From contig NZ_JANRKL010000072.1 in assembly GCF_033763495.1 (NCBI RefSeq), positions 1-64,000 of the forward strand: a DNA stretch of 64,000 bases, given 5' to 3'. Below the pieces are notes generated by a model, which saw nothing but the letters and a program-made list of their open reading frames with translations, had not been told where the DNA came from and did no database searches. Position 1 is the first letter of the stretch, and each line of letters opens with the position of its first letter. The stretch is from Haliscomenobacter sp033763495. GTDB taxonomy: Bacteria > Bacteroidota > Bacteroidia > Chitinophagales > Saprospiraceae. Shown piece by piece: positions 25,242-34,562 of the stretch. The translations under genes and the position numbers were made by a program.

Positions 25242-26498
25242 ATGCAAACATCCATAATTATCATCATCATTGGCTTATTCATTTTCTGGGGGCATTACCT
25301 CAATGGGGTGTTTGAACGCAGGAGTATCCCCGATGTGTTGGGGTTGATGCTAATCGGGATGTTGTTGGGGCCCATTTTTCATCTGGTTGATCCAACTTCC
25401 TTTGGTCAGTTCGGCCCCTTGTTCAGCAACCTGGTGCTGATTTTTATTTTGTTTGAAAGTGGTACTGATTTGCGCATTTCCGAGGTCAAAGCTTCCTTTA
25501 AAGAATCGGCTGGGATTACGACTCTAGGCTTTTTGGTTACCTGGGTTACCGTGGCAGTCATGTGCTATTTGATTTTACATTTGTCCATTCTGACCTGCCT
25601 TTTTATCGGAGCAACCCTGGGTGGGACTTCCTCTGCGGTGGTGATCGGGTTGGTAAAAAAAGTAGCCGTAAAGCCCAAAACGGCTACAACGCTGATCATG
25701 GAATCAGCAGAAACGGATGTGTTCACCCTAGCCATTCCACTGAGTATTTTGGGCTTGATGATGCGTGGGGAGATCCAGGCAGGTATGGTATTGTCGCAAT
25801 TTATTGCTTCGCTGGTCATTGCTTTGCTCATTGGGATTGGTGGAGCATTTTTATGGTCTTTTATCCTCAACAAAACGCCCAACCTTAAATCGACCAAATT
25901 TTCCACTCCCGCCTTTTTATTTATCCTGTACGGGCTTACGGAATACCTCAATTATAGCGGCCCGATAACTGCTTTGTCTTTTGGCATTGCGATTGGCAAT
26001 TTGCAGTATTTTGAGCCCAAATTGCTGGAACGGATTATTCCCAATCAAAGCATTGTTTTGTCCCAAATTGAAAAGGATTTTTTCAGTGAACTGGTCTTTT
26101 TGTTGCGTACTTTTTTCCTTGTATTCATTGGCATCAGCATCCAGATCAATCGTTTGGACTGGCTTATGTGGGGCGCCATCATTACCCTGGTCCTTTATGC
26201 TGCGCGCATCATCATTGTCAAGTTAATTGTCACCAAGGATACGCCACTGTTGGACAAGTCCATCATGTCGATCATGATTCCGAAAGGTTTGGGCGCAGCG
26301 GTCATTGCCACCTTACCCTTGCAGCGAGGGCATGTGGATGGGGTGATCATTCAATCGATTTGTTTTGCGGTGATTTTGTTCAGCACCCTGTACTGTGTAG
26401 CCTTGTTTTTTTTGGTAAAAATTGGGTTCAGCCGACCCTTTTATCGTTTGTTTTTTGGAAAAGACCAGTTGGTTGACGAAGAGTTAGAGACTGAGTAG
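25242..26498 (+). CDS. CPA2-type cation/proton antiporter
   Basis: 418 residues from the ATG at 25242; the longer frame to 25161 adds non-hydrophobic residues. About 12 hydrophobic segments are visible. Conserved features of the monovalent cation:proton antiporter-2 family are seen: IPDVLGLMLIGMLLGP, GATLGGTSSAVVIGLV and ESAETDVFTLAIPLSIL carrying the acidic transport residue. There is no KTN/TrkA nucleotide-binding tail, so it is not a full Kef system. It should exchange Na+ or K+ for H+ in the inner membrane. Confidence 0.9.
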   Translation: MQTSIIIIIIGLFIFWGHYLNGVFERRSIPDVLGLMLIGMLLGPIFHLVDPTSFGQFGPLFSNLVLIFILFESGTDLRISEVKASFKESAGITTLGFLVTWVTVAVMCYLILHLSILTCLFIGATLGGTSSAVVIGLVKKVAVKPKTATTLIMESAETDVFTLAIPLSILGLMMRGEIQAGMVLSQFIASLVIALLIGIGGAFLWSFILNKTPNLKSTKFSTPAFLFILYGLTEYLNYSGPITALSFGIAIGNLQYFEPKLLERIIPNQSIVLSQIEKDFFSELVFLLRTFFLVFIGISIQINRLDWLMWGAIITLVLYAARIIIVKLIVTKDTPLLDKSIMSIMIPKGLGAAVIATLPLQRGHVDGVIIQSICFAVILFSTLYCVALFFLVKIGFSRPFYRLFFGKDQLVDEELETE

Positions 26499-26616
26499 TG
26501 GGGCAAAAATAAGTGATCATTTTTTATCAGCCTAAGGGAACCAATGAAAGCGCCTAAAACGTTATTTTGTGCCGGGTTTATCCCCGACTGCTGATTATTC
26601 TAAACACTAAGTTGCT

Positions 26617-27351
26617 ATGTACGGCTATTACACCCCAATTTTGTTGTTGCAAGCATTTTGCTTATACCATGCTTACCGCAACAACACTCACCAAAAATGG
26701 CTTTGGCTGATCATCTTTATTCCCTTAATTGGCTGTTTGATTTACCTGTATGACAACTTTGCCAGTCGACGCAACCTGGAAGACGTGCAGGAAGGGGTAA
26801 AAAACCTGGTCAACAGCAATTACCAAATCAACAAGTTAGAAAAGGAAATCAAATACGCGCCTACCATCACCAATAAGGTAAAGCTCGCGGACGCTTATGT
26901 CCAACACCAACGTTTTGCAGAGGCCATACCGCTATATCAATCCTGTTTACAAGGCTTATATGCCGACGATCCGCACCTGATCAAAAAACTGTTGCGGGTA
27001 TTGTATTTGAATAAGGACTATGCAGCGGCCATTGAGTGTGGTCAAAAATTGTTGCAGGAGAAAAGTTTCCAGCATGACGAAGCAAGAATAGCCTATGCCT
27101 GGTCTTGTTTTTATGCAGGTAAGGTAGAAGAAGCAGAAGTCAATTTTTCTGCCATGGACCTTCAATTCACCAATTTCCCCCACCGGGTCGAATTTTACAA
27201 GTTCTTAATTGAAATCAAAAGAGTAGATGAGGCCAAAGAAAAACTGGAAACATTAATGGATGAAATAGATCACATGAGTGCTTTTGAGCAAAAATTAAAA
27301 CGCCCCATTTTGCGCCAGATCAAGCAGATGCATGGTGGTTTGAAGGCATAA
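26617..27351 (+). CDS. Membrane-anchored tetratricopeptide-like protein
   Basis: 244 residues. Two N-terminal hydrophobic segments (IYLLLQAF-like start and KWLWLIIFIPLIGCLIYLY) resemble the PLDc_N type of membrane anchor. They are followed by a cytoplasmic helical-repeat region (KVKLADAYVQHQRFAEAIPL, LRVLYLNKDYAAAIECGQKL, RVDEAKEKLETLMDEID). These are TPR-like pairs and suggest a scaffolding role. No enzyme motif is visible. Function unknown. Confidence 0.75.
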   Translation: MYGYYTPILLLQAFCLYHAYRNNTHQKWLWLIIFIPLIGCLIYLYDNFASRRNLEDVQEGVKNLVNSNYQINKLEKEIKYAPTITNKVKLADAYVQHQRFAEAIPLYQSCLQGLYADDPHLIKKLLRVLYLNKDYAAAIECGQKLLQEKSFQHDEARIAYAWSCFYAGKVEEAEVNFSAMDLQFTNFPHRVEFYKFLIEIKRVDEAKEKLETLMDEIDHMSAFEQKLKRPILRQIKQMHGGLKA

Positions 27352-27370
27352 ATTCTGAATAAATGTTTTT

Positions 27371-27578
27371 TTACCACAGAGTTTCGCGGAGTACACGCAG
27401 AGTTTCACAGAGTTAGTTTTTAGGAGTTTTGCCACCTTCGGTGGCTGAAGGCCGGACACTATTAAATTTTGATTGTTATACATTAGAATTTATTCCATGC
27501 GCCTCTGAGTCATCTTAGCCGCCGAAGGTGGCTTAAACTCTGTGAAACTCTGCGTGTACTCCGTGTTTTCTGTGGTAA
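27371..27578. repeat. Type-A palindromic repeat, copy 2 (inverted)
   Basis: The arms ttaccacagagtttcgcgga and ctctgtgaaactctgcgtgt ... tgtggtaa pair, and gccaccttcggtggc and its partner bracket a core. The core is the reverse complement of that in 2870-3080, so this copy lies in the other orientation. It separates two convergent genes. Confidence 0.85.
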
Positions 27579-27612
27579 AAAAATGAAGTGGCACTTTATT
27601 ATTTACCTGTCC

Positions 27613-28047
27613 CTAAAAAACTTGACTTTTCGAAGTTGGGATACTATTGATTACACGCTTAATCCCATCTTTCATACTGACTACATTGAAGTTTAATATC
27701 AACCCATTGGTGCATTTAGCAATCTTAAGGTAAGTCAACATTTGAGCTAGGTGAACATCTTTGATGTTTTCGACAGCCTTGATTTCAAGAATAAGCTGAT
27801 CCTCAACCAACAAATCAATCCTGTATCCTACATCTAATTTGACTTCTTTGTACATTAATGGTAGGCTCATTTGTTGAGTTACTTTTAGGCCTATCCCTTT
27901 TAATTCATAACACAAACATGCTTCATAGGCATTTTCAAGTAACCCCGGACCAAGAGCACTGTGAACACGCATAGCACAGCCAATCACTTTAAAATTAAGC
28001 TCGTTTTTAGACATTAGCTTTAGGTTTGTTCTCTGATTGATTGTCAT
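27613..28047 (-). CDS. GxxExxY family protein
   Basis: 144 residues, or 133 if the internal ATG at 28014 is used. The family name motif is present as GPGLLENAYEACLCYEL, and IDLLVEDQLILEIKAVE holds the D...ExK pattern of the PD-(D/E)XK nuclease fold. Such proteins are abundant in Bacteroidota and often lie near repeats. Their role is not settled, and nuclease activity is only expected from the fold. It sits between two type-A repeats. Confidence 0.85.
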   Translation of the reverse strand: MTINQRTNLKLMSKNELNFKVIGCAMRVHSALGPGLLENAYEACLCYELKGIGLKVTQQMSLPLMYKEVKLDVGYRIDLLVEDQLILEIKAVENIKDVHLAQMLTYLKIAKCTNGLILNFNVVSMKDGIKRVINSIPTSKSQVF

Positions 28048-28261
28048 CTGGATAGATGAAACAGTAAGGCAGGGTTATCCGAATATTATAAATCAGAGGT
28101 GTTGAAAAATATAGAAAGGCTGTGTAAGTAGCCATAAAATTAAATTCTTTGGAAGAACTACCCAAATATTTTCTAAAAATAATTTACTTACATTACGCAA
28201 GTTTGATTCTGAAAAGGTGCAGCTAAAGTGCATAGCCTTATTCTATTTAACTTCAGTTTTT

Positions 28262-28484
28262 TTAACCGCAGAGTTTCGTAGAGTACACGCAGAGTTCCAC
28301 GGAGTTTTTAAGTTAGGCCATCTACGATGGCAAAGATTACTCAGAGAACGCACTGAATAGCAGTTGGTATGAAAAAATCAAAATTCATTAGTGCCCGGCC
28401 TTCAGCCATCGAAGATGGCAAAACTCCTTAAAACTAAAAACTCTGTGAAACTCTGCGTGTACTCTGTGAAACTCTGCGTTTTAA
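28262..28484. repeat. Type-A palindromic repeat, copy 3
   Basis: Same outer words as copies 1 and 2 (accgcagagtttcgtagagt at left, actctgtgaaactctgcgtt at right). It has the inner pair gccatctacgatggc/gccatcgaagatggc and a core in the orientation of copy 1. The inner pair has changed on both sides relative to copies 1 and 2 while keeping base pairing. Confidence 0.85.
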
Positions 28485-28738
28485 AACTGCGTAATGTGAG
28501 TCCCACCTAACGGTACATTGCAAAGATGCCGCGCCAAATTCCCTAGTTTTAGGCGAGTAATTTATTCCGTTGGGGCAATGATGACGCTTAAAATTGATGA
28601 CAAAAGTCACCCCATGACCTGATCCATATGCCTGCTAGCCTAGGAAGTAAGTTGTAGCTTAATTGTACAATTTATTCATCTACTGTGGCGCAAAAAATTA
28701 CTTCCCAATTTTTCTGCGTTACTCAAAAGCAGGACAAC
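28485..28738. other. Intergenic, no gene recognised
   Basis: Between the type-A repeat and the next gene I see no open frame, RNA gene or strong hairpin. A GTG-started extension of the next gene to 28685 is open but has no signal peptide in front, so it was not used. Confidence 0.5.
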
Positions 28739-29359
28739 ATGAAAACACGCCAAATCAGGTGGATCATCGGGCTTGCTTTACTTTTTTTGTTGAACACCAA
28801 AACAAGTGCCCAGCAAGAGGTATCTCGCCCACTCGTCCTTTCCTTGTTCAACAATGCTACCCTTTTACCCGGTGCGGGGAAGTTGGGAGTTTGGGGAACT
28901 CCGGTTCATCCAGGTATTTCTCTGGGTACCGAATTCCTGTACAGCACCCGTCCGCATCACGATTGGTTTCAAACCGCCAGGTTTGCCTACCACTATCACC
29001 GCTATATCCAGCATAGTGTACAATTGATGAGTGAAGTGGGGTATCGCTACCATTTTGGCAATCCGCTGGATTTGGAAAGCAGGTTTGGACTGGGGTATTT
29101 GCACTCCATCTCCGCTGCCCAGATTTTTGAACTAAACGAAGGCGTTTATGCGCAAAAAACAAGCCTGGGTCGGCCCCAGGTAGCTGCCTCTTTGAGTTTG
29201 GGGCTTGGCTATCAATTGCCTGAAAGCAATACCCCCAGAATATTCCTGGCTTACCAATTCTATGTGCAGTTTCCTTTTGTGAATGAGTACGTTCCCATTT
29301 TGCCCAATATCGCTATGCACCTGGGACTGAGTTTCCCATTTTTTCACCAAAAGCAATAG
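28739..29359 (+). CDS. Outer-membrane beta-barrel-like secreted protein
   Basis: 206 residues from the ATG at 28739, which begins a signal peptide (MKTRQIRWIIGLALLFLL ... SAQ). The mature part alternates polar and aromatic residues in strand-like stretches (ARFAYHYHRYIQHSVQLMSE, SRFGLGYLHSISAAQ, FLAYQFYVQFPFVN), as small outer-membrane barrels do. It ends with a hydrophobic aromatic strand (LGLSFPFFHQKQ). The serine hydrolase gene starts 2 nt later, so they form one unit. Confidence 0.65.
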   Translation: MKTRQIRWIIGLALLFLLNTKTSAQQEVSRPLVLSLFNNATLLPGAGKLGVWGTPVHPGISLGTEFLYSTRPHHDWFQTARFAYHYHRYIQHSVQLMSEVGYRYHFGNPLDLESRFGLGYLHSISAAQIFELNEGVYAQKTSLGRPQVAASLSLGLGYQLPESNTPRIFLAYQFYVQFPFVNEYVPILPNIAMHLGLSFPFFHQKQ

Positions 29360-29361
29360 CC

Positions 29362-30543
29362 ATGAAAACGATTCAATCTTCTTTCATTTTGCTCTTGAGT
29401 TTCGTTTTGCTGTTGCCGCTGGGCTGTAAACAAAATGAAATTCAACCCACCCAAAGTTGCAGTACAAGCTCCCCAGCCCCACACCCCAAAGCTACCTCCT
29501 ATCAAAAGGTGTTGAATGATTATGTCCGCAAGGGTTTGCCGGGCATCTCCCTTTTGATCCGCGATGAAGATGGGACTTGGTACGGTGCGGCAGGTATGGC
29601 TGACATCGACAAAGGGATTGCCATGCAACCTTGCCATGTATCCAAAGCCGCCAGCATAACCAAGATATTCATCGGAGCTTTGATTATGAAACTGGTTGAA
29701 GAGGGAAAAATGGAGCTTGATGCCCCCTTGAGCAAATACGTTGCCGCCAAACACCTGGACAATGTAGCCAATGCCAAACAAGTAACCTTACGCCAGGTAT
29801 TGAACCATACCTCGGGTATCCCCGACGTCATTGAGCAAAGCAGTTTTTACCTGGCGGTATTGAATAACCCCGGCAGATTCTGGACGCCCGAAGACTTGTT
29901 GAAATATGTAAAAGGACTTGATCCAGTTTTTGAACTCGGCACCCAACTGGAATACTCCAACACCAACCTGCTCTACGCAGCCATGGCCATTGAAGGGGCT
30001 ACCGGACAAGACCACGCCCGCTTGTTGCGCGAAAAAATCCTCGACCCCCTGGATTTGGAGGATACCTACTACCACTGGCATGAAGGCCTGCCCAATTTTG
30101 TTGCGCAAGGCTACTTTGACCTGTACAACAACCATACTATAGTCAACATTGCCAACCTGAATACCGGAAGCGGCAATGGATATGGAGGGATTTATTCAAC
30201 TGTGTTTGACCTGCAACGCTTCATTGAAGCCTTATTGCGAGAAAAAACCCTGCTGAAAGCCCAAATTTTACAGGAAATGACCCGCATCAGTGCCGAAGAC
30301 CTTCCTGAACTGGAGGCGTATGGGGTTACCATCCGCAAGGACTTTTTGGACCGACCGGTCAATCAATACGCCCTTGGCCACCGGGGGCGCGACCTGGGTT
30401 ATACGGCGGATTTATTTTATTTCCCCAACCAGGACATCACGATGGCCTACCTGATCAATTACGGTACCGATGCAGAAAGCGATTTGAAAGCGGTGTTTTT
30501 GGATTTCCGCAAGGCGATTGTTGATGAAATGATGAAAGAATAA
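29362..30543 (+). CDS. Beta-lactamase-fold serine hydrolase lipoprotein
   Basis: 393 residues. The N-terminus has a lipobox ending LLPLGC (Cys22), so it is a membrane-bound lipoprotein. The class C beta-lactamase / DD-peptidase catalytic motifs are SITK (Ser98-Lys101) and YSNTN near residue 198, with HRGRDLGY late in the chain in the KTG position (His-Arg-Gly, as in esterase-type members). It probably acts on peptidoglycan or an ester substrate rather than conferring drug resistance. Coupled to the preceding barrel protein. Confidence 0.88.
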   Translation: MKTIQSSFILLLSFVLLLPLGCKQNEIQPTQSCSTSSPAPHPKATSYQKVLNDYVRKGLPGISLLIRDEDGTWYGAAGMADIDKGIAMQPCHVSKAASITKIFIGALIMKLVEEGKMELDAPLSKYVAAKHLDNVANAKQVTLRQVLNHTSGIPDVIEQSSFYLAVLNNPGRFWTPEDLLKYVKGLDPVFELGTQLEYSNTNLLYAAMAIEGATGQDHARLLREKILDPLDLEDTYYHWHEGLPNFVAQGYFDLYNNHTIVNIANLNTGSGNGYGGIYSTVFDLQRFIEALLREKTLLKAQILQEMTRISAEDLPELEAYGVTIRKDFLDRPVNQYALGHRGRDLGYTADLFYFPNQDITMAYLINYGTDAESDLKAVFLDFRKAIVDEMMKE

Positions 30544-30681
30544 TGTACCTGTTCAGCATGAGTTCAATTGGCTTTTTTTGCAGAACCGGGGATAAAACTT
30601 CATTAGGACTGTGAATTAAATTACATTCGCAGGTATACCCCGTGCGGGGTATCGTTCAGTTTCCCCTATAAACCTTCGATT

Positions 30682-31077
30682 ATGCCCTTCCCGCTTGACC
30701 CGAAATACATCCTGGAAGCAGAACGAGAGCTATCTGTTTTGCTTCCAGAACATTACAAACGGAAGATGATCGAACACAATGGTGGCGAGATCATCACTAC
30801 AGAACATTCCTGGTCCATTTTTCCCATCTTTGATCGCGCTGATGAAAAGCGAATCAGCCGCACCAGCAACCACCTGGTGCTTGAAACTTACGTGGCCCGA
30901 ACCTGGCCAGGCTTCCCAACCCTGGCTGTCGCCATCGCCGAAAATGGCTGGGGCGATTACCTCGTGTTACTACCCTCCGAAGTGGACATGTCCGAATTGC
31001 GGGAAAATGTTTTTTTGTGGGTGCATGAGACGGGGCAGTTGCTGGAGGTGGCAGATTCGGTAGAGGAATTGTTGTAA
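30682..31077 (+). CDS. SMI1/KNR4 family protein
   Basis: 131 residues with the SMI1/KNR4 (SUKH) pattern: IEHNGGEIITTEHSWSIFPI near residue 30-50, and NGWGDYLVLLP, the conserved glycine/aspartate strand. SUKH proteins often serve as immunity proteins against polymorphic toxins, but no toxin gene is adjacent, so that role is not supported here. Confidence 0.8.
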   Translation: MPFPLDPKYILEAERELSVLLPEHYKRKMIEHNGGEIITTEHSWSIFPIFDRADEKRISRTSNHLVLETYVARTWPGFPTLAVAIAENGWGDYLVLLPSEVDMSELRENVFLWVHETGQLLEVADSVEELL

Positions 31078-31167
31078 AAAATAAAAATCAGCCCAAAATC
31101 ACCCCTGAGTGTGATTCCCACCCACTCAACTCCCCCTACATTTGAGGTGATCAAAACACCTTATCAC

Positions 31168-33354
31168 ATGAACCTACACCACATCTTGCGTCTTTTTTTG
31201 ACCTTCCAATTGTTGTTGACCGTCTTTTTGGCTTTTGCTCAAACCAATGTCCGCGCCTGGTATGCGCAAGGACAGGTATGGGTCATCTGGCAAGCTAAAC
31301 TGCCCCTGCCAGAAACTTACGCTATTTACAAAAGCACAGCTGCCTTCAACAATGTCAGCCAGGCTACGCCCATCGGCCGGCCCTTTGCCTACGAGTATTT
31401 GCCCGGAACTTTCATCGAACAAACCTCCAACAAACAGTTTACCTACACCATCCCCAAACCCGATGGAAGCACCTATACGCTGGCACCAGGCGAAGGGCTG
31501 TTTGTGGAAACCGTCACCAACTCCGGTTCAGCCTATTACGCAGTAGTAGAATGGGGCAAAACCGCCGTGAATGCTGGCGTAAACCTCACAACGGCGGCGG
31601 TAAAATACACCTACGACCCCATCAAAGAGCCTGTCAACTGCCACCTGCAATTGGCCAATACCTTAAACGGCGGCTATCCCGCCAAATGGTACGCAATGTG
31701 GCTGTTGGGCAAACAAGACCAATCGGCTGGGCGCCCCGACTTCCCGGTGATGGCCAATGTGTATAAAAACGGCATGCCCGCCATGTTCATCGTCAGTGAA
31801 GCCCTCAATATGGATACCAGCGGGGGCAAATTGATTCCTGCTACCCACTGGATGCACGGTGGCGGCGGACTTGCCATACACCATACCGCCGACAAAACGG
31901 GCCAATTCAATATCGCCCCCAGATTGGGTATTTCCGTTTCCCATACCGATGATTTTACCCGCATCATCGTAAATGAAGGGGATACGGTGGTAACTTCCGG
32001 CCGCACTGCCTGGTTCGGTTGGGCAAAGAGTTACAATCCTTTTGACCCGATTGCCGATGCCAAGCCCGGCGATACCCTCATCAATTACACCCAGCGGCGC
32101 ATCTTGTGGATAAACAACTGGATTCAGCGCAACTACCGCGTGGACCCCAATCGGGTAGCACTCCAGGGATACAGCATGGGCTCAGGTGGGGTATCTGCTC
32201 TGGGGAAGGCTTTTCCCGAGTTTTTTTCCACCATCAGCGCCTTCAACAATGGTTTTCGCCGGGTCAACGAAGCAACAATTACCCAAATTCACGGTACGGT
32301 GGAAGAAAACCTGCCTACCAATTTGCGTTACCCCAATGGCCAGGCCGTGCGCATCAACGAAGTATTTGACCTCCCGACCTCACTTTCCGCTACCCGAGAT
32401 TTACCTATTTTTAGAACCTGGGCCGGAAAAAATGACATCAACGACCGCATGCACTGGGGCCCCGACCTGGTCGCTCAGTACCGCAAGGCAGACAGCCTGG
32501 GCCTAGGCGCCCAAATCTCTTGGGATGAACGCCAACATACCTACGATGAATTGAACTACCACTGGATTCAAGGACTGGGTGCCAGTAATCAAACCGCTCT
32601 GGACAACCTGGCCACCCAGGAATTGTTCAGCAGCAAACAATCTTACCCCGCATTTTTCAATCACCGCCTCGACCCCAACAACAATGATCCCGGCACTGGA
32701 AAATTAGGTATCAACAATGGCGACGGCGACAATTGGGGCACCTGGGGCGGATTTCACCGTTGGGACCTCAACGGCATTCAAGATCAGGCTGGCATGTGGT
32801 CTGCCATTGTTTGGTTGGAGTCAAAAGCCAGTTTTACCAACGACAATTGCCCGATCAATTCCTTGATCGCAGATTTGGCATTGAGAAGGCTACAGAAATT
32901 TAGCCCTCGCCCGGGCAGTGAAGTAAACTGGCAAGTGCGTGACCTCGCCACCAATGCCATTCTGCAAAGCGGAAAGGTGACGGTTCGTCCGGACGGCTTG
33001 GTGGTATTGCCCAAAATAGTGGTGTACAAAGAAGACCTGCGCAATGTGCGGATCGTAGTAACTGATCCTTTGGTTGCAACCAGACAGTTCTTGGAAGAGG
33101 CGAAATTCAAGCTACAAATTGAACCCAATCCATCATACAGAGCGGCAACATTGACCTTGACCTCACCCAAAACTACTGAGGCCACTGTGCGGGCAATTGC
33201 AGCAAGTGGCCAGGGTACCACTTTTAAAACAAGCCTTAGAGCGGGGGAGAATCGGATTCCCTTGACTGCTTTTGATGGATTGCCCGCTGGTTTTTACGCG
33301 ATTGAAGTGGCCGTGGAGGGGCAGCGGAATGTGGGCAAATGGTTGAAGTGGTGA
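31168..33354 (+). CDS. Secreted esterase-like alpha/beta hydrolase with T9SS tail
   Basis: 728 residues from the ATG at 31168, which opens a signal peptide (MNLHHILRLFLTFQLLLTVFLAFA). The middle contains a nucleophile elbow GYSMGSGGVSALG, and HWMHGGGGLAIHH may shape the active site. The C-terminal ~85 residues (FKLQIEPNPSYRAATLTL ... GFYAIEVAVEGQRNVGKWLKW) form a type IX sorting domain. It is likely a surface-exported esterase or peptidase. The substrate cannot be read. Its stop codon is directly followed by the stop of the convergent gene. Confidence 0.75.
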   Translation: MNLHHILRLFLTFQLLLTVFLAFAQTNVRAWYAQGQVWVIWQAKLPLPETYAIYKSTAAFNNVSQATPIGRPFAYEYLPGTFIEQTSNKQFTYTIPKPDGSTYTLAPGEGLFVETVTNSGSAYYAVVEWGKTAVNAGVNLTTAAVKYTYDPIKEPVNCHLQLANTLNGGYPAKWYAMWLLGKQDQSAGRPDFPVMANVYKNGMPAMFIVSEALNMDTSGGKLIPATHWMHGGGGLAIHHTADKTGQFNIAPRLGISVSHTDDFTRIIVNEGDTVVTSGRTAWFGWAKSYNPFDPIADAKPGDTLINYTQRRILWINNWIQRNYRVDPNRVALQGYSMGSGGVSALGKAFPEFFSTISAFNNGFRRVNEATITQIHGTVEENLPTNLRYPNGQAVRINEVFDLPTSLSATRDLPIFRTWAGKNDINDRMHWGPDLVAQYRKADSLGLGAQISWDERQHTYDELNYHWIQGLGASNQTALDNLATQELFSSKQSYPAFFNHRLDPNNNDPGTGKLGINNGDGDNWGTWGGFHRWDLNGIQDQAGMWSAIVWLESKASFTNDNCPINSLIADLALRRLQKFSPRPGSEVNWQVRDLATNAILQSGKVTVRPDGLVVLPKIVVYKEDLRNVRIVVTDPLVATRQFLEEAKFKLQIEPNPSYRAATLTLTSPKTTEATVRAIAASGQGTTFKTSLRAGENRIPLTAFDGLPAGFYAIEVAVEGQRNVGKWLKW

Positions 33355-34128
33355 TCACTCCAACTTGATCGAAATCACCTCCCTCGTGCCCCGGTGAATG
33401 CCATACAACACATTCTTCTGATACCGATCTATCGCAATACCTTGCCCCTGGAAAGGTACCGGAATGGTTTTGACCCAGTCCAATTCGTATCCAATGTTGG
33501 GAATGCGCAAAATGTACAATTCCAAATCGTGGTGCGGGCTGCAATACAACAAACCATCTTCGCGAAACGTCCCCCCTGATAAATTCATGGGCCGGATGCG
33601 CTCCACCAGCGCTTTGGGTAGTATCCAGCCAGCAGTGCGCCGCCATTCGGAATCGAATTGCACCAGTGAGCTGTACTGTACCCCTCGGCCAGGCTCACCG
33701 CCTTCGTTTTCGTACTGCGAAAAATAGGCGTACCAATGCCCCTCGTACCAGTCTACCCAAGTGCAGGATCCCTCATAAATGCCAAAACTTTGGCTGCCGA
33801 TGTGTTGGAGCGTTTTGGGGTCAAAAATCTCCACCGAACTGGCCATGGGTTTTTCGGGGTAATTGGAATTGACGCAATAGAGTTTGCCATTGATGATGAT
33901 CCCGCTGTTGAGGTGTTTGAGCGGACCAGACCAGCTGGCTACGCTGTCTTTGTTGCTTTTGCGGTATTTCACAATCTGCGAATTGGAAATGGCGTAAAAA
34001 TGCAAACTATCGACAGCCACCGCCTGGGTGGCGTGGCGGGATTTGACACGAAAAAGTTCGGTAGAGGTTTGGGTCATACCAGGAATCCAAAACAATCCAG
34101 TCAGGATTAAACCAAGCAATATTTTCAT
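33355..34128 (-). CDS. Secreted beta-propeller-like protein
   Basis: 257 residues from the ATG at 34128, which begins a signal peptide (MKILLGLILTGLFWIPG). The body has repeating short strands with aromatic turns (AVAVDSLHFYAISNSQIV, LNSGIIINGKLYCVNSN, GYELDWVKTIPVPFQGQG, YQKNVLYGIHRGTREVISI), as in NHL or YncE-like propellers. No enzyme motif is visible. Role unknown. Confidence 0.6.
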   Translation of the reverse strand: MKILLGLILTGLFWIPGMTQTSTELFRVKSRHATQAVAVDSLHFYAISNSQIVKYRKSNKDSVASWSGPLKHLNSGIIINGKLYCVNSNYPEKPMASSVEIFDPKTLQHIGSQSFGIYEGSCTWVDWYEGHWYAYFSQYENEGGEPGRGVQYSSLVQFDSEWRRTAGWILPKALVERIRPMNLSGGTFREDGLLYCSPHHDLELYILRIPNIGYELDWVKTIPVPFQGQGIAIDRYQKNVLYGIHRGTREVISIKLE

Positions 34129-34494
34129 GATAAGGTGGCGTTTAACGTTGAAGCAAATTGCAAGAATACAAGCTATAGATGAATCAAATGTGCTTTTTGG
34201 GTTAAGATTTGGCAAAATACCGCAAAAAGCGAATGCAAAAAAAGTTCACATCTTTGGGTGATCTTAATCCATTTTTAACAAGAAATGTACAAGCAACTTT
34301 TCAAGTTTACACTCCAAACAACACAAGGCATAGCTACTTAGTCTATTCTGCATTCAAATTGTTAAACATGGATATTTCTGTGTTAACTAAGCACTGGACA
34401 TAGTGCCGTTTTTGCCGTTTTTTATGCTAAAACATTAATCAAAGCCTTACAATTTCTTATTCCTTCCCAGTCAATCCTTGCGTTTTATCACTCC
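34129..34494. other. Intergenic region upstream of susC
   Basis: No convincing gene. A 64-codon open frame (34209-34403) has no recognisable features. The stretch is AT-rich and may hold regulatory sites for the SusCD pair. Confidence 0.4.
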
Positions 34495-34502
34495 TACCTT
34501 TG
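34495..34502 (+). promoter_or_regulatory. -7 promoter element of susC
   Basis: TACCTTTG matches TAnnTTTG and would start a transcript with a leader of about 55 nt. The nearest upstream TTG (34478-34480) is only 14 bp away, shorter than the usual spacing. Confidence 0.45.
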
Positions 34503-34562
34503 TGTTGAAATCTACACAGACACATTATTCTACTTTAAGATTTTTTAAACAAATTCACCACT

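Noticed and set aside
29362..30543. Serine hydrolase as a beta-lactam resistance gene
   Set aside because: SxxK and YxN motifs are shared with peptidases and esterases, and the third motif reads HRG rather than KTG. No resistance context.
30682..31077. SMI1/KNR4 protein as immunity gene of a polymorphic toxin locus
   Set aside because: No toxin, VgrG, Rhs or T6SS gene is adjacent.
34209..34403. 64-codon open frame upstream of susC
   Set aside because: No motif, no start context, low-complexity composition. It lies in the regulatory region of the SusCD pair.
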